Below are positions 43,798 through 53,442 of a stretch of DNA of 64,000 bases, piece by piece (position 1 is the first letter of the stretch; every line of letters starts with the position of its first letter). The DNA comes from Lytechinus variegatus (taxonomy: Eukaryota > Echinodermata > Echinoidea > Temnopleuroida > Toxopneustidae), in NCBI RefSeq assembly GCF_018143015.1, contig NC_054743.1, forward strand, positions 45,108,922 to 45,172,921, written 5' to 3'. A program made the position numbers and the translations under genes. Under the pieces are notes generated by a model, which was given only the letters and a program-made list of their open reading frames with translations, had not been told where the DNA came from and did not search any database.

Positions 43798-44270
43798 TCC
43801 CCTCTCTTTCTCCACTCACCTTTCCACTCTTCCATCTCTCTTTCTCTCAACCCTCTTTTTATCTTTCTCTTTCCATTTTTTTTTCTTCTCAACTCTCTCC
43901 CTCTCTCTCTCTCTCTTTCCCTCTAAGTACTATTTCCCTTCTCATCGATCTATGCTATCTTGTCAGCTCATCTAGTCTTCTGGATGTATAAGTAATTAGA
44001 CGATTTTTGTAAAAGAAGTAAATTATATGCCAATAATGCAATATCTCATTTACAAAACTTTATATTGCACTCCTTTACTTCTTCTCATTCCTCTTTTTCT
44101 TCATTTTCTTTCTCCTTTTCTGCCTCTCCTTTTATCCTGTTTCCCCCTTCTTTTCATTCATCACACTTTTTCCACCTCCTATTTCCCTTCATAAACTTCA
44201 CTCATTCCATGTAGGGTCCATGCTCATTCTATCTCCCCTCTACCCTCTCTTCATTTCATTGTAAGGGAGT
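43798..44270. repeat. CT-rich low-complexity sequence
   Basis: Pyrimidine-rich strand with repeated CTCTCT and CTTTTT runs (43798-43930 and 44070-44260). The serine/phenylalanine/leucine-rich short frames here are translations of this bias and not genes. Confidence 0.8.
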
Positions 44271-44309
44271 GTGCTTGATCTTTTTTTTCTGCAATCACCA
44301 TGTATGATT

Positions 44310-44700
44310 AGTCTGCTATGCAGACTCTGAATGGCTCATGAGGTGGGATCTGCTACTGGTTTGAGCAAACCAGCCTGAACAAGGCGAGCGAAGTGAGCCA
44401 TCAGTAGACCTGGGGGGTGTTTCACAAAGATTAAAGTATGACTTAGAGTCGCACTTAAATGTCTAGTTGCGCATAGTATAAAAGGCATGACAGCATTGGT
44501 CAGATCATGCCAAGAGGACGCGCACTACTGCGCATTGATCAATAAGATTGCGCGATGCATATGATGTACGCGTCGACATTTAAGTGCGACCTAAGTCATA
44601 CTTAAATCTTTGTGAAACACCCCCCTAGTCTGCTATGCAGACTCGTTGAATCAGCTAAGGTACACACACTGCAGATGTGGGTCTACATTTGTAGACTAAT
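44310..44700 (+). mobile_element. TAGTCTGC foldback element, interrupted by another MITE
   Basis: It begins TAGTCTGCTATGCAGACTC and ends with TCTACATTTGTAGACTAAT. The right part is the inverse of 24153-24222. The MITE at 44410-44626 sits inside it, immediately before a second TAGTCTGCTATGCAGACTC. Confidence 0.65.
44410..44626. mobile_element. Palindromic MITE (GGGTGTTTCACAAAG ends), nested
   Basis: The left end is GGGGGTGTTTCACAAAGATT followed by AAGTATGACTTAGAGTCGCA. The right end is the inverse (TGCGACCTAAGTCATACTTA, AATCTTTGTGAAACACCCCC). The centre is GCGC-rich. Nested in the TAGTCTGC element, so it is the younger insertion. Confidence 0.8.
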
Positions 44701-45829
44701 GTATAATCTTGTTATGTAACTTTGATTGTGATATGTTATACATTGTTTATCTGTATTTTTTTTATTAGTCTTGTACTTCGTCCTAAAAAAAAACGAGTAA
44801 CCTGGACTTATTTTCATTGTTTGTAACTTCCCTTTGTTTTGTTTTGAATAAAGGTGATATTAAAAAAGAAGTGTCAGACGCATCATTTGTTATGGATATC
44901 GATCACCGTTTGTAAAGTCATTCAGGTATATTTAGGGGCGGCGCGACAAGCTAGCAACCGACCCTCTTCCATTTTCAAGGCGTATAAATAAATGGGGTAA
45001 GGAGGGGCATGAAGGGGGGGGGGGGCGACAGAAGAAGACGGTACCTCATTATGAGGCTTACTTGAAATAATAAGAATCGAATACTGTAGTATTCAATAAT
45101 ATTAAGGACTACATAAATTACGCATCTTTATTTTGTGCTTGATTTTTTATTTCTATTTTATTTATTTATTCATTTTTTTTTTTTTGGGGGGGGGCTTCTG
45201 CGCCTCATTCAGGGATTCGATTTTAAGGCGCGCGAGAGCGATCGCGCGCTACATGCGCGCCTTAATCCATTTTTGGTAGCGCGATTAATAGCGCGCCTCG
45301 CGATCGTTGACCTGCGCGGAAATGCCTAAAGTCGCCCTCGAAATCACCCAAAATCATGCTTATTGCCGAGTGAATAACAACTCAATATGCTCGAGCTCCG
45401 CTTACCATTTAAAAATAATCCAAAAACCAACACTCAAAGTCATGAAATCCTTAAAAATAGCGCGAGTAGCGCAGATTCAAATGCCGAGGTTGCGTTATTT
45501 TTTCTGTACCACGTATTTCCATAAACATGTATACCAAGTACGGAAAAAAAAAATCAATGCAACGGTCGGGAAACAGTTGCATGTATAGGGGTCCATTATG
45601 ACTACCGCCATGTGCAATTTCGAATGCACATGTTTCCCCTACAGATATCACGATTCTGTGATTAAATAATTCAAATTACACAGGAAATAAATCCCTGAGA
45701 CTTGTAACCTAGCATTGGTGAGTTGTCATTCGGCTTTGCTTTTCAAAACGGCTTAGGCCTATTAACTTCCAAAATAAGTTACCTTATTTATTAATTATGA
45801 CTAAAAAATCATTTATTTTCTTTTTCTAG
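44701..45829. other. Intergenic with a GC-rich palindromic patch
   Basis: At 45220-45320 a patch of GGCGCGCGAGAGCGATCGCG and its near inverses stands out from an AT-rich background and begins right after a T13-G9 run. No gene was recognised. The patch may be a decayed MITE core. Confidence 0.4.
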
Positions 45830-46047
45830 GGGATGAGGTATTATATCAGACAATAAATCATCAAACAAAGCTCCATCTATTTTACAAGGCTGGCGGCCCA
45901 GCTCACGCATTGGTGCATTTACTAGTTAGAGCTCTGTCTCTGCCAGAGCTCTGGGGGACAATTCACTCAGTAAAGGCCTCAATGATGGTGATTTTCTGTT
46001 TCAGACAGAGTTTACATTTCATGAATATTATTCAAAACTGCCAATAA
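45830..46047 (+). CDS. Candidate terminal exon, unrecognised
   Basis: A strong acceptor (TTTTCTTTTTCTAG, 45816-45829) is followed by 72 open codons (DEVLYQTINHQTKLHLFYKA, then HALVHLLVRALSLPELWGT) ending at TAA 46045-46047. An AATAAA (46043-46048) overlaps the stop. No upstream exon was found on this strand and no domain is recognised. It could be a real last exon of an unannotated gene or a chance frame in a repeat. Confidence 0.25.
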
Positions 46048-46270
46048 AGTTTGATGATTTCTTCATTGTCATGTATATTTAAGTTCTTAATGAATACATT
46101 CTCACCGAATTTAGACTCCCCAATAGAGAAATGAAATTTTCATGGAGATCTGCGTTTTCAAAGAACTTCAGGAAAAGTTAGGGGATGTGGGCCTTTATTA
46201 CATGTACATGGCTGAGTACAGGGTATTGTACTGGAATAGATGGAGTAGAAATTAGATATTGAATTCATTT

Positions 46271-46714
46271 ATATCCAAGTCCAACTCACAGTCACACACA
46301 CACGCACACTCACCCACACACACCCACATCCACCCACACACACCCACATCCAAGATTCTAAGCATGAAAAATAACTTTAAAAATCATACAATATTGAATA
46401 AAAAGTAATAATTCATTAATAAGTGAACAGGTATATCCAAGTCACACACACATGCACTCACCCACACACACCCACATCCCTCACCCACATCCAAGATTCT
46501 AAGCATGAAAAATAACTTTAAAAATCATACAATATTGAACAAAAAGTAATAATTCATTAATAAGTGAACAGGTATATCCAAGTCCAACTCACAGTCACAC
46601 ACACACGCACTCACCCACACACACCCACATCCAAGATTCTAAGCATGAAAAATAACTTTAAAAATCATACAATATTGAACAAAAAGTAATAATTCATTAA
46701 TAAGTGAACAGGTA
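46271..46714. repeat. Minisatellite, three ~141-160 bp units with CA-rich segments
   Basis: Units start near 46271, 46432 and 46572. Each has TATCCAAGTC, then CACACACGCACTCACCCACA-type sequence, then AAGATTCTAAGCATGAAAAA and ATAATTCATTAATAAGTGAA. The A/T-rich halves are nearly identical between units, so the array is young or homogenised. Unit 1 is longer because of extra CACCCACA repeats. Confidence 0.9.
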
Positions 46715-47455
46715 TTCCTCAAAATACAAAAAGTAGCATTTAAAAAGAGCCCCCGAAATGCAAAAGTAGCCCCCAAAATTTGCCAAAAAAATTTAAAATG
46801 GAGCCCCTGAAAAAAAATTGTTAGTTACTTAACTTTAAGCCAAAGTCAAAACCTAACTCAAACAGGTTTTGATAACACACAATCTAATTACAAAACATTG
46901 TAAAACGATTACAAATACTTCCTTTGGTTGTTGATTGTAACTTTATAGTACATACATTTCCTCCATCTGTTTTGTTAATTGGACAAAAAGCTCCCCTTGT
47001 ATGATGAAGAAGAGCTTTTTGCAGTGCTCCTCTACCGCTCTCCTTAAAAGATCTAGGAGAGCTATTTATTGCTCCCCTCATAATTATAAAACTGAGTCCC
47101 TGATCATTCCTCAGGCTTTGGGGCGGTTGCGGGTTGAATGCCCCTTCCCCTGTGGCAATTATACCGCAGTAACTCTAGAATCGAAAGTGCTTCAAACAAA
47201 ATGCACTAAGCTAACGCTGTACGTATGACAATGGCAATTCATAATTCCCTTGTCACCAATAGAGTTAGTATTGGAGAAAGCAATTGTAAAACGTTCAGAA
47301 TCATCAAACGCATTTCATCAAATAATTTACAGATCATTTAGAGTAATACATTTTTAAAAAGTTTAATACAAAATATAAACTTTATAGCATTAAAAACAAT
47401 TTGATAATTACAGTTGAAATAAATGCATAGGTACCCTGATGCTTTGAATTATGAA
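46715..47455. other. Intergenic, nothing recognised
   Basis: Begins with a small duplicated AGCCCC(C/T)GAAA motif near 46748-46810. No exon, repeat ends or domain was seen in the rest. Confidence 0.4.
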
Positions 47456-48262
47456 ATTAATAATAATACATAACATTTATAACGCGCTTACTACTGTTGT
47501 TTCTAAGCGCACTGTGTTCTGTTCATGGTTTGTACTTGGGTAAAAAAAAAAGTGGCAGGGGATAATGAAACAGGTAATACAACTATTGTAATAATCAAAA
47601 CTCAAAACTGGTGTGCACCTCCAATTGACCGACCCACAACTGTGAATCATCTATTAAACAGGTAGGTTTTGAGTAGGGTTTTGAACTGATTCACAGACTT
47701 GGCATTATGAATGTAAGATGGTATACATTCCAAAGGGAAGGGGCAATTGAAGAAAAAGCACGGTCACCATATTTTGTAGAGGTTCGAGGTCCAGGAGTTA
47801 ACTGCATTGTAGACGATGAACGAAGAGGTCTTGAGGAGGTACTAGAACGTAAGGAAATGAGATCTGTAAGATATTTTGGGGCTTGGCCATTGAGAATTTT
47901 GTAGGTGAGAAGGAGAACTTTGAAAGAGATACGGTGATGTATGGGGAGCCAATGAAGAGAACGCAGAATTGGAGTTATGTGCTCGGATTTCCTACTGAGA
48001 GAGACTAATCTAGCAGCAGAGTTTTGAACCCGTTGTAGCTAGTGGAACAAGGTATGTATGAGGGAGGTTAGAAAGTATTGTGTTACAGTAATCTAGGTGA
48101 CAGGAAACAAATGCACGTGTTAGTTTAGCAGTTGTGGGTCGGTCAAGTAATTTTCTAATCCTTCCAATTTTAAAAATAGGACCTACCATATGACGCAGAC
48201 CTGCAAATTTGCTTGATATGATCTTGAAGTGTTTAAGATTGTTGTCAATCATTACACCAATG
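47456..48262 (-). mobile_element. 5'-truncated, decayed CR1/L2-like LINE with (ATT)n tail
   Basis: The minus strand reads GVMIDNNLKHFKIISSKFAG, GRIRKLLDRPTTAKLTRAFV and LDYCNTILSNLP. After frame changes it continues with MQLTPGPRTSTKYGDRAFSS and LWN. This is the C-terminal third of a CR1-superfamily reverse transcriptase, with several frame breaks. The 3' end is AAGCGCGTTATAAATGTTAT then ATTATTATTAA at about 47456. Confidence 0.75.
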
Positions 48263-48831
48263 GAAATTTACATAATTATGATGAAAAGAATAAAAGGCTG
48301 AAAATGTTGTATTTCGAGCTTGGCAAAGGTTAGAAAATTTTAAATTTTGATAATTACATTTGAAATATTGACTATCCACCCCTAAGTCAAGATGTATATT
48401 ATTTATTCAACGTTGAATTTTGTTCATGCTTTAATTCAAATTGAATTAATTTATCATGTAATTATTATGTTGAAGAATGAAAAATGAATTGAATTGAATG
48501 ATAAATCCTATTTAACATGCCATACATTAACTGCTCTCCTTGCTCAATTTGTTTAGCATGAGCTTTCCAAAATCATGAATAACCAAAAATATACAAAGTC
48601 AATGTAAAAAAAACGACCAAACCAAGAAGCCTTAGAACACATCTTGAGACTTGGCACAGCTAGTACCTGCAACCTGGCAACTTTAACAAAACAACTTGTT
48701 TCATTTTATGTGTTTCCTTCCTGTACTTCACGTTTGACGCCTTTTAGGGGAGTTGGGCAGTTTCCCGGAAGTATATAGGTAGACCCAGTAAGTAAATAGT
48801 CAGACAACTCAAGAAATGAATACCCATGATA
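48263..48831. other. Intergenic, nothing recognised
   Basis: AT-rich with a GAATTGAATTGAATG run near 48487. No gene or repeat ends. Confidence 0.4.
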
Positions 48832-49077
48832 GTTTAACCCCGGTGGGGTCACTCAGGCGCAGAGGGGGACACGTATGACCGTTACCACAAATGCAAGTGA
48901 CCCCCTATTGCAGTCAATTTCAAGGACATTTTGTGAAATTTACCCCCCTATTTTCACGCAAAACAAGGACAAATTTGCGGTAAAATGATACCTTGAAACA
49001 CCCCTAATTATAAGATTGTAAGGACACTTTTGCCAATTTCGCAAATTTACCCCTATTTACCGTATTTCAAGGACAGG

Positions 49078-49664
49078 GCATTTACACCCTTTCCTAATTA
49101 GAGGAAATTGCAACACATCCAACAGAGTGCCCAGTCCTTAAAGATCATGACCAAGAGCCATGTCATTCTGATACAATAATCCAAAAGAATTTTTATTTTT
49201 CTTGAAAAATAAGAAAAGTAGGATTCTTTGTATAAATAAATGTAGAGTTGTCCATATAAAGATACAGAGCATGATGCACAGCGACGGATTTTACTTTCCG
49301 TAATCGTTCTCCCCTTTTTCCTGACCCCTATTTCTATCAGATCGAGGACGATCGAGGACGGTTTCCTCGATCGGCATTTACACCCTTTCCTACTTAGAGG
49401 AAATTGCAACACAGCCGTCAGAGTGCCCAGTCCTTAAAGATCATGACCAAGAGCCATGTCATTCTGATACAATAATCCAAAAGAATTTTTATTTTTCTTG
49501 AAAAATAAGAAAAGTAGGATTCTTTGTATAAATAAATGTAGAGTTGTCCATATAAAGATACAGAGCATGATGCACAGCGACGGATTTTACTTTCCGTAAT
49601 CGTTCTCCCCTTTTTCCTGACCCCTATTTCTATCGGATCGAGGACGATCGAGGACGGTTTCCTC
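49078..49664 (+). repeat. Tandem 5'-UTR monomers of the LINE
   Basis: Two copies of ~295 bp begin GGCATTTACACCCTTTCCTA and end GAGGACGATCGAGGACGG. They differ at only a handful of positions (for example AACACATCCAACAGAG versus AACACAGCCGTCAGAG). The second runs directly into the ORF start. Multiple promoter-bearing 5' monomers are known from some L1 lineages. Here their presence in a CR1-like element is seen directly, but promoter activity is inferred. Confidence 0.85.
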
Positions 49665-49668
49665 GAGA

Positions 49669-52600
49669 TTGGATGGACAGCCTCGAGACTGCACGCAGAC
49701 TACTGAACAATCAGCAGTGATACATGAAGACGATCCAAAAATGAACTCAAATGTTTGTGCAGCGAATCCTATTCACGGCAGTAAAATTATTTCCCTTGAA
49801 GAAGGAAAGATTCCAACTTTTACCAAAGGAACTAATTTCCTCTTTTTGAATATTCGCGGATTAGTTAATAAGATGGACTCATTGCGATACTTATTATCAA
49901 ATAACTCCATTGATTTACTATGCTTGAATGAAACCTTTTGTGATAACACAATAACTGATGACGAATTAGTCATTGACGGTTTGCGTATTGAGAGGAAAGA
50001 TAGAACACGGAACGGTGGTGGCGTCGTAATATATGTTTCCGATAAAATAACTTATTTTAGAAGAAATGAATTCGAAGATCCCCTGATGGAAAGTATTTGT
50101 TTACAGATTTGCCTTCCATTCCAAAAAAGTTGTATCGTTCTTTGTATTTATAGACCACCATCTAGTGACATCTCATTTTTTGATAAACTGGAAGATATTT
50201 TAGAGAGAATTCATTGCTCCCATACTTCAACTAATGAAGTACTTATTTTAGGTGATTTAAATTGCGACTACCTTAACGCCCGTAATTTGAATAACACTGG
50301 CAAACTTGACTTTATCATGAATTCCTTCAATTTGAATCAAATTATAACTTCCCCTACCCGCGTAACAGATAAATCTGAATCTCTGATTGACGTTATATTT
50401 TCATCAAGAATTGAAAATATTTGTGAGCATGGATGTGTACATACATCTCTCAGTGACCATTTCCTGGTTTATGCTATCCGTAAACTACATACAAAGTGTA
50501 AACCAAGCCCAGTTCATAAAATAATCCAATATAGATCTTTTAAAAACTTTGATCTTGCGAATTTTAAATCTTTATTATCTAATGCAATCATGAACTTATC
50601 AAATATTGCAGAAAATCTTTATACTGATGTTAATTATTATTTGCATGAGTGGAAATCACTCTTTATGAAAGTTGTTGATGTTATTGCACCTAAAAAACAA
50701 CTGAGAGTTCGTAAAGAATCTAATCCTTGGATAAATGCTGATATCCGTGTATTAATGTCAAGGCGAGACAAAATTCATAAAAGATTTTTGTCTGCCAAAA
50801 AGAATGTAGTTCAGGATGATATAGAATCAGATAATGTAAGCAACAAATTGTGGTCCGAATTCAAAACTTTAAGGAATGAAGTAACCAGTGCTCTCAATCA
50901 AAGTAAAAGTGAGTACTTAAAATCTGAAATAAGCAAATGCAAAGGCGATCCAAAACGTATGTGGAAATGTCTGCGCTCATTTATACCTAAGACAAAAAAG
51001 GAATTACCACAAACTTTTCATTTGAACGATAAAACGTACGATTGTGATACTACTATTGCTAATGCATTTAATAAATATTTAATTGAAATAAACTATAAAG
51101 ACCTAGTATACTGCGACGACGCAAACGGCAGATTTAATCCATCAAATATCCATTTTGACAAAAATAATTCTACCTCTGACAATACTTTTGAATTTGATGT
51201 TGTTGAATCTGATTCCGTTAAGAAAATTATAACCAATTTGGATTTAGCTAAGTCAACTGGTATTGATGAAATAAGTGTTAAACTTATAAAATCTGCTGGT
51301 GATGTCATAGTCCCCAGCATCACTCATTTAATAAACTTGTCTTTATCGTCTGGCACTTACCCGGATGATTGGAAACATGCCAAAGTTCTTCCTTTGTATA
51401 AAAAAGGGAACATCAGTGCAATACCCAATTATCGCCCTATTTCCATACTCCCAGTTCTTAGTAAAGTTTTAGAGAAAATTGTACATCGGCAGCTTTATGA
51501 TTATCTCGTTTCTAATAATGTGATATCGAAATCTCAATTTGGATTTAGACCGGGTCACAGTACTTCCACAGCACTTGCTGCATTAACCGATACCTGGATA
51601 CGTGCTATTGACGATGGTAAAATCATTGGTGCCATTTTTATTGATCTAAAACGAGCATTTGATACAGTTGACCCATCAATTATGTTAGCAAAGCTGAAGA
51701 AAATAGGTTTGTCTGATGGCTCATTGTCTTGGTTTAAATCCTATCTTACGAATAGAAAACAACAAGTTTCAATTAGACAATCTATATCAAACGAACGTTC
51801 CCTTTCAATTGGAGTTCCCCAAGGCTCGATCTTAGGACCCCTTCTTTTTTTAATATTCATTGACGATGTGGTCCATGTCCTAAAAGATGGAAATGTAATA
51901 ATGTACGCTGATGATACCACTCTGTTTGTCACCGGTAGTTCTATTCAAGAAGTAGAATATAAATTACAACTTGAATTTAATTCTATATGCAAATGGATTT
52001 CAGATAATAGACTATATCTGAATACTGAGAAAACAAAAGTCATGGTCTTAGGGAGTAAACAAAAACTTCATATATATAGAAATTATTTTATTCACATAAA
52101 CCATAATGGTGACGAGATAAATCAATGCTCTAGCATCAAATGTCTAGGTGTTGTAATTGATAGACATCTCTTGTGGCATGATCAAGTAGATTCTGTTTGT
52201 AAAAAAGTATTTGCTGGACTTGCTATGTTAAAAAGAATTCGTCCCTTTGTAGAAAATGATACCCTGAAATCATTATATATGTGCCTTATTGAATCACAAA
52301 TGAATTATTGTTGTGAGATATGGGGAAATCGTTTTCAATGTCATGTGGATCGAATTACCAAGCTCCAAAAAAGAGCAGCCCGTTTGATCCTTAGATGTCA
52401 CATATATACCCCATCTAAAGAAATGTTTTCTAATCTTGATTGGACGGCCTTCAAGTGCAGAATCATGTATTTTCGATATATATTTGTTTATAAATGTGTT
52501 CTTGGACTCGCACCTGAATACTACTCAAATTATTTTCAGGATCTTAATAAAACCCATTCGAAAAATACGAGGCAGTCCGTCAGACACGATCTTGTTATTC

Positions 52601-52749
52601 CAAGGTGTCGTTCTGATTATGGCAAACATACTTTATTTTACGCCTGTCCAAAACTGTGGAATAGCCTGCCGGTTATCATACGTGAATCATCATCTTTACA
52701 GTCATTTAAATACAATCTTAAAAAGCATCTCAGGTCGATTGATAATTAA
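49669..52749 (+). CDS. LINE endonuclease-reverse transcriptase, intact
   Basis: 1026 codons, ATG at 49669. An APE-type endonuclease spans residues ~60-270 (FLNIRGLVNKMDSL, CLNETF, GDLNCDY at ~195, SDHFLVYA at ~262). Reverse transcriptase spans ~540-800 (NYRPISILPVLSKVLEKI, SQFGFRPGHST, FIDLKRAFDTVD at ~658, [21 protein letters not shown] at ~746). A thumb/C-terminal region ends LWNSLPVIIRESSSLQSFKY. All catalytic residues expected of both domains are visible. Single-ORF or ORF2-only structure; no ORF1 is seen between monomers and ORF. It acts on its own RNA by target-primed reverse transcription. Confidence 0.9.
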   Translation: MDGQPRDCTQTTEQSAVIHEDDPKMNSNVCAANPIHGSKIISLEEGKIPTFTKGTNFLFLNIRGLVNKMDSLRYLLSNNSIDLLCLNETFCDNTITDDELVIDGLRIERKDRTRNGGGVVIYVSDKITYFRRNEFEDPLMESICLQICLPFQKSCIVLCIYRPPSSDISFFDKLEDILERIHCSHTSTNEVLILGDLNCDYLNARNLNNTGKLDFIMNSFNLNQIITSPTRVTDKSESLIDVIFSSRIENICEHGCVHTSLSDHFLVYAIRKLHTKCKPSPVHKIIQYRSFKNFDLANFKSLLSNAIMNLSNIAENLYTDVNYYLHEWKSLFMKVVDVIAPKKQLRVRKESNPWINADIRVLMSRRDKIHKRFLSAKKNVVQDDIESDNVSNKLWSEFKTLRNEVTSALNQSKSEYLKSEISKCKGDPKRMWKCLRSFIPKTKKELPQTFHLNDKTYDCDTTIANAFNKYLIEINYKDLVYCDDANGRFNPSNIHFDKNNSTSDNTFEFDVVESDSVKKIITNLDLAKSTGIDEISVKLIKSAGDVIVPSITHLINLSLSSGTYPDDWKHAKVLPLYKKGNISAIPNYRPISILPVLSKVLEKIVHRQLYDYLVSNNVISKSQFGFRPGHSTSTALAALTDTWIRAIDDGKIIGAIFIDLKRAFDTVDPSIMLAKLKKIGLSDGSLSWFKSYLTNRKQQVSIRQSISNERSLSIGVPQGSILGPLLFLIFIDDVVHVLKDGNVIMYADDTTLFVTGSSIQEVEYKLQLEFNSICKWISDNRLYLNTEKTKVMVLGSKQKLHIYRNYFIHINHNGDEINQCSSIKCLGVVIDRHLLWHDQVDSVCKKVFAGLAMLKRIRPFVENDTLKSLYMCLIESQMNYCCEIWGNRFQCHVDRITKLQKRAARLILRCHIYTPSKEMFSNLDWTAFKCRIMYFRYIFVYKCVLGLAPEYYSNYFQDLNKTHSKNTRQSVRHDLVIPRCRSDYGKHTLFYACPKLWNSLPVIIRESSSLQSFKYNLKKHLRSIDN

Positions 52750-53135
52750 GGTTTTTGATGGCACCCGCTACTTTGTAAAATCTATATATTTGAATGTTCG
52801 AAATAATCTCTTTAATTTTACAATGTCCATTATTGATGTATTCGCAATTCTACTTACATTTTCTTGCATATACTATGTCATTTTGAATGTTTTTATCTGT
52901 AAATATTTTTTGTTTTTACCTTCTTGTGTATAGGGGCCCCATGGGAGATCAACTGATGTTGAATGGGCTACCCCTTGAATAAACAATAAACAATAAACAA
53001 TAAACCCCTATTTTCACTACTTCGAGGAGTGTTCTGTCCGCGGACGTTCCGTGAAATTGACCCCTTTTCCCGCGATTTTGGTAACGGTCATGCGGTCCCC
53101 AAGTCATATTGAGTGACCCCACCGGGAGTTTAACC

Positions 53136-53296
53136 CCCCCCCCCCCCCGTACATCCAGCACAGCGCTGAGTTAGCAGCTGATCTGAGCAGCGATTGGTCA
53201 AACTCCTTTGATCACGTGGTAAAATCGCCAGCTTAATTGCCCATTATTTAGCCCAGCGGCCAGCTGCAGACGTGTACTGTGCCGATTTCTGTGAGG
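53136..53296 (+). promoter_or_regulatory. OTC proximal promoter / 5' UTR
   Basis: Between the end of the TIR element and the OTC ATG lie about 160 bp. They contain an inverted CCAAT box (ATTGG at 53193-53197) and a CACGTG E-box (53213-53218). No TATA box is visible. Transcription start and activity are not determinable from sequence. Confidence 0.4.
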
Positions 53297-53442
53297 ATGC
53301 GTTCCAAGACTTTTTCGTTTGGTCGGTTCTGCGGCGTCATAAGCAAGCAATTGGTGCCTGCCAAGTCTAAGGTTACATCTCAACTGCAGTATGCGAGCCT
53401 TCATTCCAGCAAAAGTCTGTGCAATGATGGTCAGGACTCGGG
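53297..53442 (+). CDS. OTC: OTC exon 1 (transit peptide)
   Basis: ATG to the donor GG-GTAAAT, 146 nt, exit phase 2. It encodes [20 protein letters not shown] and then [20 protein letters not shown], with seven basic and no acidic residues in the first 40, typical of mitochondrial import signals. The phase joins exon 2 as Gly-Trp. It was chosen because no other upstream exon with matching phase was seen within 3 kb. Confidence 0.75.

Larger units (their letters stand above)
49078..53005 (+). mobile_element. Full-length, apparently intact CR1/L2-like LINE
   Basis: It consists of two tandem 5'-UTR monomers (49078-49372 and 49375-49664), a single 1026-codon ORF (49669-52749), a ~220 bp 3' UTR and a short microsatellite tail of AATAAAC repeats (about 52978-53005), the type of tail CR1/L2 elements carry. 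No stop or frameshift interrupts the ORF and the two monomers are nearly identical. This points to a recent insertion from an active lineage. Confidence 0.85.
48832..53135. mobile_element. TIR element split by a LINE insertion
   Basis: The left end (48832-48895) and right end (53068-53135) are inverse copies: CCGGTGGGGTCACTC at the left, GAGTGACCCCACCGG at the right, then TATGACCGTTACC / GGTAACGGTCAT. The element proper (48832-about 49077 plus about 53006-53135) is ~375 bp, with internal repeats of ACCCCTATTT and CAAGGAC. The LINE sits inside, so the element is older than the LINE. Its right end is followed by a C-run and lies ~160 bp upstream of the OTC start codon. Confidence 0.75.

Noticed and set aside
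43746-43991. Plus-strand frame rich in Ser, Leu and Phe
   Set aside because: Comes from CT-rich low-complexity DNA.
46271-46714. CRISPR-like spaced repeats
   Set aside because: The units are a head-to-tail eukaryotic minisatellite, with no short palindromic repeat/unique spacer pattern and no cas genes.
47707-47904. Plus-strand 65-codon frame
   Set aside because: Antisense shadow of the minus-strand LINE reverse-transcriptase end.
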